Source: Deltaproteobacteria bacterium
Lineage (GTDB): Bacteria > Desulfobacterota > Desulfuromonadia > Geobacterales > Pseudopelobacteraceae
Assembly (NCBI GenBank): GCA_016219145.1
Contig: JACRCG010000049.1
Span: 1-5,463 of the forward strand
Direction of reading: 5' to 3'
Length of the DNA stretch: 5,463 nt
Shown: one piece after another, positions 5,126-5,463 of the stretch
How the letters are laid out: every line of letters begins with the position of its first letter
Numbering within the stretch: position 1 is the stretch's first letter
Notes under the pieces: generated by a model
Told to the model about the DNA's origin: nothing
The model's database searches: none
The model's input: only the letters and a program-made list of their open reading frames with translations
Made by a program: the position numbers and the translations under genes

Positions 5126-5463
5126 ATGGATTTAAAGAAAACCGCCATTATATTCAACGGATTCATTCATGATTTTGCCGCCGGTATCTGGCTGGCAACC
5201 ATTGTTGCTATTGCTGTCCTGCATGATGCCCACTTCGGAAATGCCGCTGTTGTCAGTATAATCAACCAGCTGGAGCGTCTGTTTTTCTGGTCCAGTGTAG
5301 CCGCAGCGATATTGATTATGGCCACCGGCGCAGGACGCACCTTCACCTATGTGGATAACTGGTATGGCGAGGATGCCGAACGGCAGCGGCGCAAGGCCCT
5401 GATCATCAAACATGTTGTCCTATTTTCAGCCTACGCTCTGGGTTACCTCTGGGTGTGGAACAA
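5126..5463 (+). CDS. CopD-like integral membrane protein, 3' end cut by window
   Basis: The first 112 codons of a membrane protein run off the window edge. Three hydrophobic segments are visible: residues ~8-32 (with H15 in IHDFAAGIWLA), ~52-70 (LFFWSSVAAAILIMATGAG) and ~92-111 (LIIKHVVLFSAYALGYLWVW, with H96). A hydrophilic loop (GEDAERQRRK) lies between the second and third. Histidines at the start of helices 1 and 3, with the R-x-K-x4-KH context, recall CopD-type or b-type-cytochrome-like membrane proteins where such histidines bind metal or heme. Assignment to a named family is not secure. The strong CAGGAGG at 5108-5114 stands 11 nt before ATG 5126, slightly long spacing but no better start is near. 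The gene follows the small membrane protein by 37 nt and is likely co-transcribed with it. How many helices follow cannot be seen. Confidence 0.7.
   Translation, partial: MDLKKTAIIFNGFIHDFAAGIWLATIVAIAVLHDAHFGNAAVVSIINQLERLFFWSSVAAAILIMATGAGRTFTYVDNWYGEDAERQRRKALIIKHVVLFSAYALGYLWVWN

Noticed and set aside
5132..5413. Minus-strand 93-codon frame opposite the last gene
   Set aside because: Antisense to a membrane protein with strong Shine-Dalgarno and clear helices; product has no recognisable features.

Overview
The window looks like a bacterial genome or metagenome contig, most plausibly from the Desulfuromonadales/Geobacter-like part of the former Deltaproteobacteria. The evidence is a System II (CcsB/ResC-type) cytochrome c maturation gene end, cobalamin-dependent radical SAM enzymes, a small two-helix membrane protein followed by a histidine-bearing multi-helix membrane protein, and moderate GC. 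The taxonomic guess rests on recollection of family distribution, not on a search.

Layout. Bases 1-361 are one continuous reading frame made of two unrelated pieces. The first ~58 codons are an internal piece of purC (SAICAR synthetase) with almost exclusively G/C wobble bases. From about base 173 the frame becomes the C-terminal end of a CcsB-type cytochrome c biogenesis protein with mixed wobble bases. No known protein combines these, so this is either an assembly/library chimera or a genuine illegitimate recombination joint. A heptamer tandem repeat (372-406) follows. Then come two tandem, paralogous cobalamin-binding radical SAM genes (419-1759 and 1762-3078) separated by only 2 nt. Converging on them is a minus-strand gene for a LuxE/PaaK-like adenylate-forming enzyme (3112-4578). 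A 309-bp divergent intergenic region (4579-4887) carries repeated TGCCA motifs, a 7-bp inverted repeat, a phased ~20-bp degenerate repeat array and a possible -10 box facing the LuxE-like gene. A TTG-started 66-aa membrane protein (4888-5088) and a truncated CopD-like membrane protein (5126-window end) form a second plus-strand operon.

How the genes may work together. The two radical SAM paralogs are almost certainly co-translated and probably act on related substrates, either in sequence or as a pair. They keep the [4Fe-4S] cysteines and share an unusual GGR-x-DS motif and a conserved C-terminal tail. The LuxE-like enzyme would activate a carboxylate (fatty or aryl acid) as an acyl-adenylate and pass it to a protein or thiol. 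Its proximity suggests, but does not prove, a common pathway, because it is convergent rather than co-operonic and no partner LuxC reductase or carrier protein is in the window. The last two genes look like a separate membrane/redox unit.
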